This document shows positions 14,116 through 26,200 of a DNA stretch of 64,000 bases, in pieces. Made by a program: the position numbers and the translations under genes. Location of the stretch: assembly GCA_900708905.1 (NCBI GenBank), contig CAADRB010000019.1, positions 2,208,406-2,272,405 of the forward strand. Reading direction: 5' to 3'. Within the stretch, counting starts at the first letter, position 1. Every line of letters begins with the position of its first letter. The stretch comes from Hymenolepis diminuta. Taxonomy: Eukaryota > Platyhelminthes > Cestoda > Cyclophyllidea > Hymenolepididae. Under the pieces are notes generated by a model, which worked only from the letters and a program-made list of their open reading frames with translations, did no database searches and was not told the origin of the DNA.

Positions 14116-17100
14116 TACAGTGTCAACTAATTTCAGTCGCTTTTCCACGAGGAAAGTTAAAATTATTTTTGCTCTGTTAATGAATATTGTAATAAAAATA
14201 AAGCTGTCCTAAAATATGTATTTTTCATCATCTTAGAAGTGCTATGAAGTAATAAGTGATAAAGAACTTACTCTTGGCTAAAACAAGTAATTTCTTGATA
14301 TTCGTGTTTTATTGACCAATATGTCTAAGTTGCACATTTTAGTACCCAAAAAATTGGAAGATTATTTAGAAAATCAAACTAGCAGTTAAGACATCTGATT
14401 TTCTCCCAGCTGTTTTTCAAGCTAGGTTCCCTATCTTCTACCACTCTTAATTAAGATACAGGTTGGTGGCTAGAAAATAAAAGACAGTGATGAGCAAGGC
14501 ATATTGGTAGAGGACCAGGAACCATGAGAGAAGAAGAGAGTATGGATCACATACGAAGTGCGTTGTTACAAAGGGAGTATTTATAGTTCATATAGAACTC
14601 ATTAGGGAAATCAAAGTCATCTGTGCGCCCCCGGAAGATGATCAACTAGATTTGAAGAAACATATGTGTTCTCAACAGGTAATCACAACAAGTCAAACAT
14701 TAGTTGGTCCGAGATCACGACAAGTGATCGCAATGAGTGCAACAATAGGGTGTCCGCGTCCACACGTAGGAAAGAGGACCACGTGGGCATTTGTATTTCA
14801 AGAAGAATTTATTCTATTTATTACTATAATTATATCACGTTTTCATTGATCATTTAACTCAAATGGTGCTTAAGTTCAGTGGTAAAACTTGATGTAAGTA
14901 GTTTACCCTGAGGAATATAAAAATAATAATTAAAACGGAGACAAATCATAATTCATTTTTATTTTAGTAAATATAATCAGCTGACTACTCTCTTATTTAT
15001 ATAAATATTTCAGACATATCACCTATCAGGGTTCTAGCTTTCTTTAAATTAAGAGAAAGCTAAATATATTTTTAGTGTTGATTGACGAATTTTAATATTC
15101 AAATGAAAAATGTTCGCCTTTTTAATTTTTAATTGCCTTAGAAACTTGATTTATTTTTTGCGTCGGGTGTAGTGAACGGGATTCTTTGGGCATGAATTTT
15201 CGTAATAATTACATAACTAAGAATGTTACAAATTTGACTAGAAATGGGCATTAACTATTTTTTCCAATTTACATAGCGCTTTTCTCCTCTATATATGCTT
15301 TGATCCTAATAGCAAAGTATATAGCTGAGCGTAGTCAGAGTAAATTAAGGTAAGCTTGAATACCTTCATATGGTTATTTTAAATTCTGCCTTGGTGTCCA
15401 GAAAATATCTTGTGTCCACCTTCACTGTGTACGATTCTTCCTACATGCAAGTAGATGGGCCTTAATCTGGTAAAACACCAAAACAGGTTCGGTTAACGTG
15501 CATAAGTGTCTGAGAAAATTTCTATTTATCCTTCTTTTGTCGTCTTGACCACTTATGCTCTAATCCAGTATCAGGTCGTATTGACTCATTGCCGTCCTAT
15601 ATTGTTTTCTAAAAATGTTTCATTGATAACATGTTTATGTATATTTAGTTTGAATGGTATAAAAATAATTAAATTTAATCAATTTGGAAACTATTTATAA
15701 TATTCCATTGTAACAAAAATTCGTATACACAATGTTGTTTCAACTACAGTATAAATGTTTGACAGCAGGACGTCCGAAAAGCTATGAGTAAACAACTAAC
15801 AGACTTTTATTCCAGTTGTTCTTGTCATTGGGATTTATTCTCATTACGGGTCTGTATTATATTTATCACATTACGTCAGCATTCGGTTTTTCTTTCAGGC
15901 ACTAAGGGGCTAATTTGGAATTAATAAGATGTAACAGGGTCTCCCGTCATCACATATAGCAACCATGATGCCATAGCACAGCATTTATCGTTGAATTCAC
16001 ATATTGAGATAAGTGGAGGATTGAAGTAGAGAGGGAAGCGTTAACGATATCATAACGCGGAATGAAAAGCCATTTTTTGGAAAAACAGAAAAATACTCTA
16101 TACTCTTTTCTGCAAAGTTTTTATTCACTATTCTTCGCCCACAGAGTCGCAGTGGTGCTTTTGCGTTCTTACGATTCAAACTCCATCAAACTATCTTATT
16201 TTTGTTGATCTCCCGTTAATGATCTACATCGGATCTCTTTTTAAAAGTCCACATTAAACTTTGAGCTCCCTTGAAAATCTAAACATCTGCTGTGAACCCC
16301 TCAGCTATTCAATTTTAGACCATCTGTTTACACCCCAATACTTACCCTTCTTCTCGGATTGAATTAAATAAACACATACATCTATCACTCATCTATTCGA
16401 GCGGTTCCCTCTCTGTTTCAAACTTTGTCTCTTCTCTCCTCTCTATCTTACTATCTCGAATTCACCATGGTCATCCAATACACTTTTATCCTCATACAAA
16501 ATCTTGGCATTTTTCTTCAAAAAATGCGAGATTCATTGTTCCAAATCGTTAAACTTAGCAACAGTCTCTACAATTAGGTAACTCTGGTCCTTTTCCTGAT
16601 AGCATATGTACGTTCCAAGTAAATACATTCGCAGACGCGCATAATCTATATTGTATAGCATGATAAGGCTGAGTCATGTAGAAGCTAGGGTTACCAGGTT
16701 TATTAGGAGCCTAGTTCCATTAAGCTAGGGTATCTCCATTTAAGGAACTAAATCCTTGACAGTAGAGAAAATTCGTTTCCAAATAAGAAGATTAAGGTAC
16801 ACTTGCGATTAAAAATTCAGGAGAGAAAAGAAAATGGAAATTGAGACTTCAAGAAAAGAGAGAGCTTGAGAATAAAGTTTCTGCACAGAGTGTATAAAAA
16901 TCGGAGCCTGAACATGACAACATTAAAAATACCACAGGAACAACTCAGGTATCAGATGACAAGTTTTCTAAGGTACCATGTTTTTACGTGTTCAAATGCA
17001 ATAACATCAAGATTTTGCTAAGTCTGGCTAACTCCTTAACGATGATTACTGTATAAGCACCTAAATTTAAATGTCTATTATTTATGAAGACGTGGAAAAT

Positions 17101-18214
17101 TTTGGAAATTTTTATCGTAGAAAAGCATCTGAACATAGTTTACAGTACAACAGTTCAGTACGAGACAAAGGGAGGTGATAGAGCAGAAGCAGAAATGGTC
17201 AGAGGATCGAAAGAGACTTACCAAATTTGATTCTTAGGATTCACGTAGTCCTAATTTACTTCTTGGGAATAGTTCACTGCATCATGTTATGATGATCTTA
17301 TGTTGATATTTCAAGAGTCGAATTGTGTTTACAAAATTGAGGGCCTAAATAGTTTAATTTAGATGATTGATCAACAGACTCGAAACAATTCTTCTAGTCA
17401 TAGTCATAAAAATTGTGATAACAGGTAAAATGGCTAACATAGCAAATTTCGCAAGGGTTCAAGATAAATTCTCATTTTAGCTATAATGTCATATTACTCT
17501 TAGCTAGACTTTCCTCTAAACAAATTCGAATTGGAAATTATTTTGTTACCACAAGACTAACAATGCCCGTTTGTATAACTAAATCGAACGAAAAAATAAA
17601 AGTCCTTCCTTGTGCTTAATGCATATCTAGGATTAGAGATAACTGATAGCCTCATAATTTATTTGCAGTACCTCGTCACGCAACTCCTTAAGTATTCAGA
17701 AGGCACTTTGATTCGAGTTTAAAGTATCTTTTTCATGCTGAAAAGTAAAAGGCATATAACATACGGCCTTAAAACATAAGCCGCATGCTATTATTAAGCG
17801 AATTCGAAATAGAACTTTCAAAGCAAACCGATTTATCCTTTAAGAACGATAAAATAAGTAGAAGAGTGCTGATAAACAATAGACAAAATAAGTACTAACA
17901 CCTATCATAAGATAATTATTAAAGAAGTCAAAACACTGAATATACCAAATCCGATGACATGCATTTTTTCCTTAATTACAGTAAACTTTAGTCCCTTGAA
18001 GAAAGCGCAAATAGCGCGGAGATATACAAATTAATATAAGCTGTGTATTCAAAAAATTAACTTCCTGAAATCATATACTCAGTTTGTGATGATTTTTCTC
18101 ACCGGCTGAAAAAGGGTTCAAATAACCAACGTCAATGATCTGGAGTGACCGCATTCACCTGTCGCCACGCTTTAATCTGTTTTATTTTTTTCATGAAAAC
18201 TGTTATGATTTTAC

Positions 18215-18440
18215 CCTTCTCCGTAGGATACCGTAGCTAATTCTTAGATTCCTTAAGAAATTGCACTATTTACAAATACAATCCGACAACACTCAAACCA
18301 TCATGTCAAAATGATAAGCGCACTTCGTGTCGATATAATGGACCATTTGCAATCGTTATGGGAATAAATTTGGTAGAATAAAAGGGAATTAAAGATGGAA
18401 AGTAAAGAATCTTACAAATAGGGTTTAGTTTGGGAAAAAT
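18215..18440 (-). repeat. Partial copy (5' part) of dispersed repeat R1
   Basis: The sequence aligns by eye with 62646-62940 in the same orientation. Shared words include GATACCGTA, AGATTCC near the start, CCGACAACAC, CAAACCATCA, and GATGGAAA/TAAAGAAT further on. The R1 3' part seen at 33735, 36870 and 60912 is absent, so this copy is truncated. Confidence 0.6.
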
Positions 18441-18956
18441 ATTGTTTTATTATAAGTAGATTCGATCACCGTCTTTGTCGCGAAATCGGCCGGGCGACGA
18501 GGGATAATCGTTAACTTCTGGCAATACATCGATATGTTTGGAGAAAATATTATTTTTAAATGTGACAAAAACTGATTTAGTTAGAAAATTGATTGACGAT
18601 GGAACCTAAAAAAATAGAGGTAAAGTTTCACAAATAGGATTTGTTACAGTTTAATCGCAATCATCATAGTAACGTTTTTAGAAAAATTCACGTACTGCCG
18701 ATGTTATAACATTGACCGTGTATTCACTTTGATAATGAGGAGAAAAATCGCTAATCAACATTTCGATCCACCATAGGAAAAATATACCTTAAAGATTGCT
18801 GGAAGTGTTAGAATTAGATGAATTTAATAAAGTTTTAAAGTGACTTACCCATAATTGTTAAGTACAATTCCCTCCTGAGTACTACTTTCATTATTAAAAC
18901 TGGCAACATATGAGTGATCCTTTATTTCTGTTTGATACAAAATAAAATAAAAAATA

Positions 18957-18986
18957 ACACATGGGGTAAAAAGTCCGGGCCTAACA
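18957..18986 (+). repeat. Left terminal inverted repeat of mariner
   Basis: This matches the reverse complement of 20203-20232 with a few mismatches. Shared blocks are ACACATGGG, AAAAGT and CGGGCCTAACA. Confidence 0.9.
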
Positions 18987-19133
18987 CATAGATGGCTCTA
19001 GTTTTATTGCAGTCACCTTTTTTCAGTTAATACTAACCTTCAAAAGACAGCTGTTAAAATTTCATGATATTCTGTTCATTAGTTTGTGAGTTATTGTGCT
19101 AAGAGTGACGCTACTTTTGCTATTTTCAAAACA

Positions 19134-20167
19134 ATGAATCAAAAACAATTTCGCGTTTTAATTTTACACCGCTTCTTGATGGGAAAAAATACCGTTCAAG
19201 CGAAGCGATGGCTCGAAAAGTGTTATGGGGACTCCGCTCCTTCAGAAACAACAATAAAACGTTGGTTTGCTGACTTCAAACGTGGTCGTAGAGACACCGA
19301 TGATGCAGAACGCAGTGGACGTCCAAATGAAGCAGCAACACCAGAAAACATAAAAAAATCCATAAAATCGTTTTGAATGATCGAANNNNNNNNNNNNNNN
19401 NNNNNNNNNNNNNNNNNNNNNNNNNNNNNNNNNNNNNNNNNNNNNNNNNNNNNNNNNNNNNNNNNNNNNNNNNNNNNNNNNNNNNNNNNNNNNNNNNNNN
19501 NNNNNNNNNNNNNNNNNNNNNNNNNNNNNNNNNNNNNNNNNNNNNNNNNNNNNNNNNNNNNNNNNNNNNNNNNNNNNNNNNNNNNNNNNNNNNNNNNNNN
19601 NNNNNNNNNNNNNNNNNNNNNNNNNNNNNNNNNNNNNNNNNNNNNNNNNNNNNNNNNNNNNNNNNNNNNNNNNNNNNNNNNNNNNNNNNNNNNNNNNNNN
19701 NNNNNNNNNNNNNNNNNNNNNNNNNNNNNNNNNNNNNNNNNNNNNNNNNNNNNNNNNNNNNNNNNNNNNNNNNNNNNNNNNNNNNATTATATAACGTTAT
19801 TGGAGCGTTTGAAGGCCGAAATTGCAAAGAAACGACCGCCTATGGCAAAGAAAAAATTTTGTTTCATCAAGACAACGCACCGTGTCACAAGTCAATCAAT
19901 ACAAAGGCAAAACTACATGAATTGAACTTCGAATTGCTCCCACATCCACCGTATTCGCCAGATTTGGCTCCCAGCGACTACTGGCTGTTCGCAGACCTGA
20001 AAAAAATGCTCGATGGTAAGAAGTTTCACACGAATGAAGAGGTTATCGCTGAAACTGGGGCCCATTTTGAGGCAAAAGATAAATCGTTCTACAAAAGTGG
20101 TATTGAAATGTTAGAGCGGCGCTAAAATAATTGCGTTGCTCTTGATGGAGATTACCTTGATGAATAA
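19134..20167 (+). pseudogene. Mariner transposase, frameshifted and partly hidden by Ns
   Basis: The frame starts at ATG 19134 (MNQKQFRVLILHRF), the N-terminal DNA-binding region, with motifs such as TIKRWFADFKRGR and DAERSGRPNEA. A one-base loss in the A run at 19352-19358 shifts it into a stop at 19374-19376. After the gap the C-terminal catalytic half resumes. A second one-base loss in the A run at 19851-19856 shifts the frame before the motif HQDNAPCHKS. The mariner catalytic block PPYSPDLAPSDYW is intact. A TAA at 20123-20125 comes 14 codons before the usual end (TAA at 20165-20167). The first catalytic Asp of the D,D34D triad would lie in the gap. Family length is about 345 residues and the coordinates agree. 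Both shifts sit in A homopolymers, so assembly error is possible for those, but less so for the TAA. Confidence 0.9.
19386..19785. other. Assembly gap of 400 N
   Basis: Exactly 400 unknown bases lie inside the mariner transposase. The gap replaces about 133 codons, close to what the family has between the flanking motifs, so the gap size looks right. Confidence 0.99.
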
Positions 20168-20202
20168 AGCTAATTTTGAACCAAAAACACTGTGTTTTCT
20201 TT

Positions 20203-20232
20203 GTTAGGCCCGAAACTTTTCAGCCCATGTGT
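20203..20232 (-). repeat. Right terminal inverted repeat of mariner
   Basis: This is the partner of the left repeat at 18957-18986. A TA dinucleotide follows directly at 20233-20234. Confidence 0.9.
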
Positions 20233-20234
20233 TA

Positions 20235-23200
20235 CTAATACTCTCGTGGATTTTTAGATCTTGGTGTAAGTTTTAATGAAAGCAAAATTGAATCACAATA
20301 AAGCCTACACATTTATAATAAGTTAATGATATATCAGTCTATCAAGAGAGTTAATCTATTACGAATATTTACTAATTTTAATCAATTGAGTAGATATTAT
20401 TTTCCTTTCACATTTAAAACTTAAAATTGAACGTTGCAACTTACTTTGCATTATTAATCCGTACATAAGCGTGCATATCTTTAATTGTGCACGTTAGTCG
20501 TGGGGCTTAATGTCAGATATCTGAACGAGGGAATAATGTCTATCCCCTATTATTGAATTTATGATATTTTCTTCAGTGTATCAACTAGCAATAAATAGCA
20601 GACCTCAATCTATACCCGATTATCGGTAACGATAAGATCTCGAAGACAGCATTCACGGTGGTCTAGATGTGTGGTTTTTAGTGCATAGACATCTGCACGG
20701 ATGCATATCGTCAAAGGAGTTCTACTTCATTTGATTTGTACGAGATTTACATGATGAGTGGTTAATGTTCCAAAATCCAAATATCATGAATTGTCACCTG
20801 GATTACATAGGCAATTCTTGTTGGCAAAACCCGGTGCTTATTAACCAATTATTTTAGCATGATGATAGAGCCTGTCACTTTAATTCTCCTCTTTTTCCTT
20901 ACAATGGCTGAGAAAGCTAAATAGTTTAAAAGATAATAATTAGCTTGCACGATCTTAACGTAGCAGAGCTGAGATAATTAAAAATTGTGCTTTTTACTTG
21001 ATCCATCTCACTTTTTATCAGATGCAAAACATTTTTCTTCCTAATACACTGTAAGTTATTGTTGTTTTTAGTACTTCAGCTGGAAAGGTAAAAATGTAAA
21101 GCTGATGTCTCATGAATCAGTGCTTACCTGTTATTATATCGATGTCCACTGGCTTAGATTCATGGATGTGGATCGCCAACCACACTGGTTAATTTTAGTC
21201 AACAGGAGTGATGCTAGAATAACAGTTCCTCCCTAGTGAAGTCCAAGTATATCTTCTTTCTATTTAATTCAAATGTTGTTAATCATTTCGTCTTTGGAAA
21301 TGAAAAGATTTCTTCTCAACTCTTAAAGTGGCTAGAAAATATTCTAAATACCTGATCAATATTTGAGAGAAGATAATATTATTATAGGATCACTAAGAAT
21401 TATCTCCCTTTTATCAAAAATTAATGATTGACTCTTACTGCTAAGATGACTGTTTATCAAGTCACTCCAAAACCATATTGAAACCAATTAAACATTTGTA
21501 CTAATGCTATATCAGGGCTTGATGCCAAATTTTCTATCTTCTTTTTATGGGTCACGGAGGTCAAATTTCTGTCTTATTTTATCACATCCATTCGCTATTT
21601 TATTTAAGATCATTATACTTTGGTAATAACAATTCTCCAACGCTAACATCAGGTGTTTCAAAAGCACAAGACTTGATTAAAATGAGGGGTATTCTAGGAT
21701 TTTTTGAGAGGAATTTGCATTTAGTCACACCTTTTGTTGGACATAATTTGAAGAGTGCGGCTGGCCATCCACACCACTGAAGGTGCACAGATGAGCATTG
21801 ATCTTGCGAAATTTAGCAATAAATTTCATAGCACTTGTAAAATTTGTCTTACCTGTGTATTTTTAATTACATCCAACTTGTTTCTATAGTGTAGCTAAAT
21901 TAATGAAAGTTATAATGACTTATAAGAGAAGTGTTTACAAGACAGCTACTAAATTGTTAACCCATTTTCTATTCCTGGAAATATGAACACATTTCCAAAC
22001 TTACATTTGAATGCGCGTTTTCCTCAGTTGTATAGAAGAAATGCTTTTTCAATATCCATCTCAAATAAATGATGAATGGGCATCCTTAAGTCTCGATTAA
22101 AATATATTCTGACCGCTGAAAGAGTAGTAATTGATAACAGTTTTATCGGGGGAGAAAATTTGGTAGTATGAGTATGAAATAAAGATCAATGAAGCACTTA
22201 CGAGGGTTTGGGAAAACTAAGTAGGGATGTACATAAACAAATGCACAGAAGAAGTTAAATCTATAACGAAAAATATATGTTCTTCAAAATCGAGGTTCCA
22301 AAAGCTTATATATCGAAGAGCATAAATGGTAGTATATATATGTGAAACAGCAACCCAACTCCAATGCAGAGCAATCGGCATTATATGGCCATGTGATAAG
22401 CTCTTTTTGAGTAGCGTGATTGGAGTATGACTGAGTTCTCTTTCCATCAAGTGTACCTCGTTTGTCTGCATACCGAGTTTTAACTGGGGCAATATATTAA
22501 AAGGCCTCTATCAGAAACATCATATGCTGGCTATGTTGTGTCTTGGTTATTCTAATTAGTGGATCATTTTGCTAATAATCAAACAACAATGAGGATACAC
22601 TAATGAAATGGATAAGTTAGGTGCATACAAGGAGAAGAATTTTTATATGCGTGACACGAATTCGTGTGTATTTGAAAATAATGCTTTTATATTCATATGT
22701 AGGAAAAAAATATTACAGGTCAATAATTCAAATTACTACGGAGAAAAGCAGTATCAGAATGAGGTTTCCGATGGCTCTTCAAGTCTAGACTAGTGGTTTC
22801 GAGTTTACGATGTCAATTCTCATTGGTGCATATCCTCTAATGGGTATGGCCAACTGTGCATATTAATTCTTGTGAATTCTGGGTTGTTAAATGTGAGAAT
22901 TTCTTAAGGAGCGACCAACAACTATTCAGTCATTTCATAAATTAACTCCATTCGTTTATGAACCTTCATTATTTTATCAAGAAAACTCCAAAATTTTGCA
23001 AATACTATGTATGAGAAAATATTTTTCTATCAATTAAATAGTTATGAGCGTAACATACCTTCAGGCACAAGTACGATCTCTGTCAATTTCATTATGAACA
23101 CTTTCCTCTAGTTGTACATCTTGTTTCACATCTCTCTTGATTGGAGAAATCGGATTAACACAAACTCGATCAGTAAAACTAAATAAACTTTGATGAATTA

Positions 23201-26200
23201 AAACACATATGTTATAAATCATATAATCGCTATAAATTAACTAATAAATACTCAAAGAAGCGACTTCAGATACCATTCAAGATATTCAAAATAAGCTTAA
23301 TTTGAGTAAATGAAGCAGAAAGTAAGATAATTTAACAGTGTTAGTTTAAGGAGATAAATTGAAGAGCAGTATTACATCAGCTCCTGTTATTCTTTCTCCT
23401 CTTCTGTTACCACCTTCGGCACACCTTCTGGTGGAAGATTTTCGGGAACTTTAATCAAGGTGTTCCATTAATTCCTATGTATTCTCTTATTTGATTCACG
23501 GTGTGATTATCCGTCCTGTTAATAAGCATAAGTGGGTAAAATAAAATTTTAGAATTTATACAAATTAGAGAATTTTGTTCTAAATGATAATTTTTCCATA
23601 ACGACAAACTAGTCAGTTACTGAACAGACGTCTTTTCCATAATTTTCTAATTTATGCTTGCATATTAGCTGTCCTACTGATGCTTTGACGCCAATATTTC
23701 ATAAGTGAATTAACGTATGCTGATTTCGTTCATATCCAATGTTCCACAGATGGAAGGGGTGTCATTGCCCACTCTTTTGTACCTATATTTTGCTCTCTAA
23801 AGCAATAAATTAAAAAAACCGTTTAGTAAAATTTATGCATGCAAAATACAAATAAATTCAACCTTATTTTTAATTTTTACCCAATGATTTTCAAACTTGA
23901 CCGCCAAACCCTAACACCTTTGACTGTTTTCAAACAAGAAACCCTTAAGGAAAATATTGCAGGAAATAAAAAATCGAGTTTTGGAATTCAGTTCATTTTT
24001 TTAGAACAAAATTGAGTAATTCTCCTTCTCCCCTCTCCCTCCACCCCCCTTCCTCCGGTTCTTTACAAAGTGTGTAGTATTGAAATTTTCCCATTACGTT
24101 GAATAATTATTATCCCCTATATGAGAATGCATATAATTCATTCTTCCTATTCAAAAAATAGTCTCATTAGATAATAAAAGACAAACTATTTGAGAATATA
24201 TGACTTTTCTTTGTGTATTTGGCGAAAAGGTTTCCATGACAATACCGATAACATCAGGTTAATCTGCAACGTGATTGATTTCCATCTCTAGCTTTATAAA
24301 AAAATAGAATTTATATTTACTGAAAAACCCCTGTTTATATATAATGTCATTTTTTATCTTCGGTGGAAGTATTAATCCTTACTTCACTAATTTAATTGGC
24401 CAGAGTGCAGAATTAAGCAACGTAAGGGAAATGTTTACAAAATCTACTCATGAAAAGGAAGCCTTCGCTTAAGAAGCTTGGTCGAAAAGAACGATATTAG
24501 ATTTTGTAAATTGGGAAAGTTAATAGCTTAGCTAGCCTTCTGTACGTTAGGATTTCTAATCTAGATCCCATTTCTGACAATGATAATGTGTCTTTTTTAC
24601 TTCTACGAATTAAATTAATGAAAGATACTAAAAAGTGATATAACATCATAAGCAAAACCTAGATCAGAATCGATCTAATAAGCATTTTGAGCCATTCCTC
24701 AAACTTTCCATTTGGCTCACGACTAGAATCCAAACTATTAAACACATTCATAAATTTTTTGATATAAAGTAGTCTGCATCTTCCTCTCAAGAACTTGATC
24801 AACCCCTAACAAGGCAATTTACAAGCAGACAACCCCTGAATTCTTGGAAAACTTCCTTGTCTTCAACAAATTTAAATACTTTTATATAAAATAATGAGTT
24901 ATAGAGTTATATTAAACTAATAGCTTGAGATCATTTTTTATCGCTTAATGCCTTACCATAGGAGTGCGACATTCATTTTGATTTCTACTTGTGCCTGTTG
25001 GGAATTGTAATAACATTATTAAGTTCAGAATGAAGTGAGAATAAGTTAAAAAGACAAATGCGAACAGGTAGAGAGCTTGCTAAATTCAGCATATTTTACA
25101 AGCATTCAACTAATTTGAGAGAACTGCTAAGAGCCTTTGTGAGACAATTACAATTATTAAAATGACAACAGATTTTATCAATAACATTCCTAAGTAATTG
25201 TTATATTGTAAGCTATAATTCGCAAATGTGTTGCACTGAGTCAATACTTTCGTTATTGTTTCCACACACACTTCGGGAAGACAAAACCGAACTTCTCTGA
25301 CACGCGCCATTTGCATGCCCAAACTTATATCAATAATTTATTTTGCAGAGTATGGAAGGTTAGGAATATCAAATCTACTGTTTTGTGAAATGTTCCGCTG
25401 TAAACTTAAATACACCCATATAACCAGTGGTGTCCGAAATGATCTCTACGGACCTGAACATACCCTGTACACGTTCTCCTTCGGGCTCTCTTGTAATATG
25501 AGCTTATTTATTTCTCACTGATAAAAAATTTTACTAAAAGTCTTCCAAACACATGGGAGGAGAAAATTCACTAGGAGGGAGCATTTAGGCAGTAAAAATG
25601 GAAGTTAAAGAATCAGGAGAACCCTACTACCTCTGAGCTTCAGAATCAGCGGATCTGTTGCTATTTCAAATTGAGGTTCTATTAGACTTATCATTTCTTT
25701 CCATCATCTTATTCTTCATACTGCGGCAAAGAGTGTTGTGGTTGACAGATCATCTCTGAATCTGTAGTGATCGGTCCACCAGCATCTTCCTATTACAATT
25801 TCATTGGTCCTTATTCAGCCCAACTCATTTGTTTGTTGTTATCTTGAATGACCGTGATCAATAGAGATATTGAGTTTTCCTTTGCTTAATCATCTCTAAT
25901 TGGTTAAAATTTTATATCATTTCACTTTCCATAATTAAAATGCAGCACAATCCTGCAATGTGATAATTTATGAATTTCAATTTTAATTAATTTGTAACGA
26001 AATTGCATTGTCGATTTCGATATTAATTTTCTGACTCATAGTCTTTCTTTTGATCTTTATGTATAGACAGTTTAAATTTACGTGATGTCTACACTAACAC
26101 TAGCCTCTCACTGGCCAACTTATAAAACGATGTCGTGCCATATCCCATTCACACTCAATTTTTCAAGATGTAACTGATTACTGAAATAAATGACGCCCTT

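Larger units (their letters stand above)
3794..18956. other. About 15 kb without a recognisable gene
   Basis: I find no exon chain, RNA gene or intact transposon on either strand. Open frames here are under 100 codons, often start at non-ATG codons, and have no family motif or flanking splice sites. A GC-richer, pyrimidine-rich patch lies near 5100-5450 and another near 16320-16500. Both have a retroelement-like look, but no coding part is visible. Simple repeats and one dispersed-repeat tail are listed separately. Confidence 0.5.
18957..20232 (+). mobile_element. Mariner element, nearly full length, inactive
   Basis: The element is about 1276 bp long counting the N gap and is flanked by TA on both sides (18955-18956 and 20233-20234), the usual mariner target duplication. 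Inverted termini of about 30 bp are visible: the left end starts ACACATGGGGTAAAAAGT and the right end finishes CAGCCCATGTGT. They agree apart from a few substitutions and a one-base difference. Between them lies one transposase frame on the plus strand, broken in several places. Total length and the size of the missing centre fit the known mariner layout. The visible protein parts resemble the cecropia/mauritiana side of the family. It sits in gene-free DNA. Confidence 0.93.
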
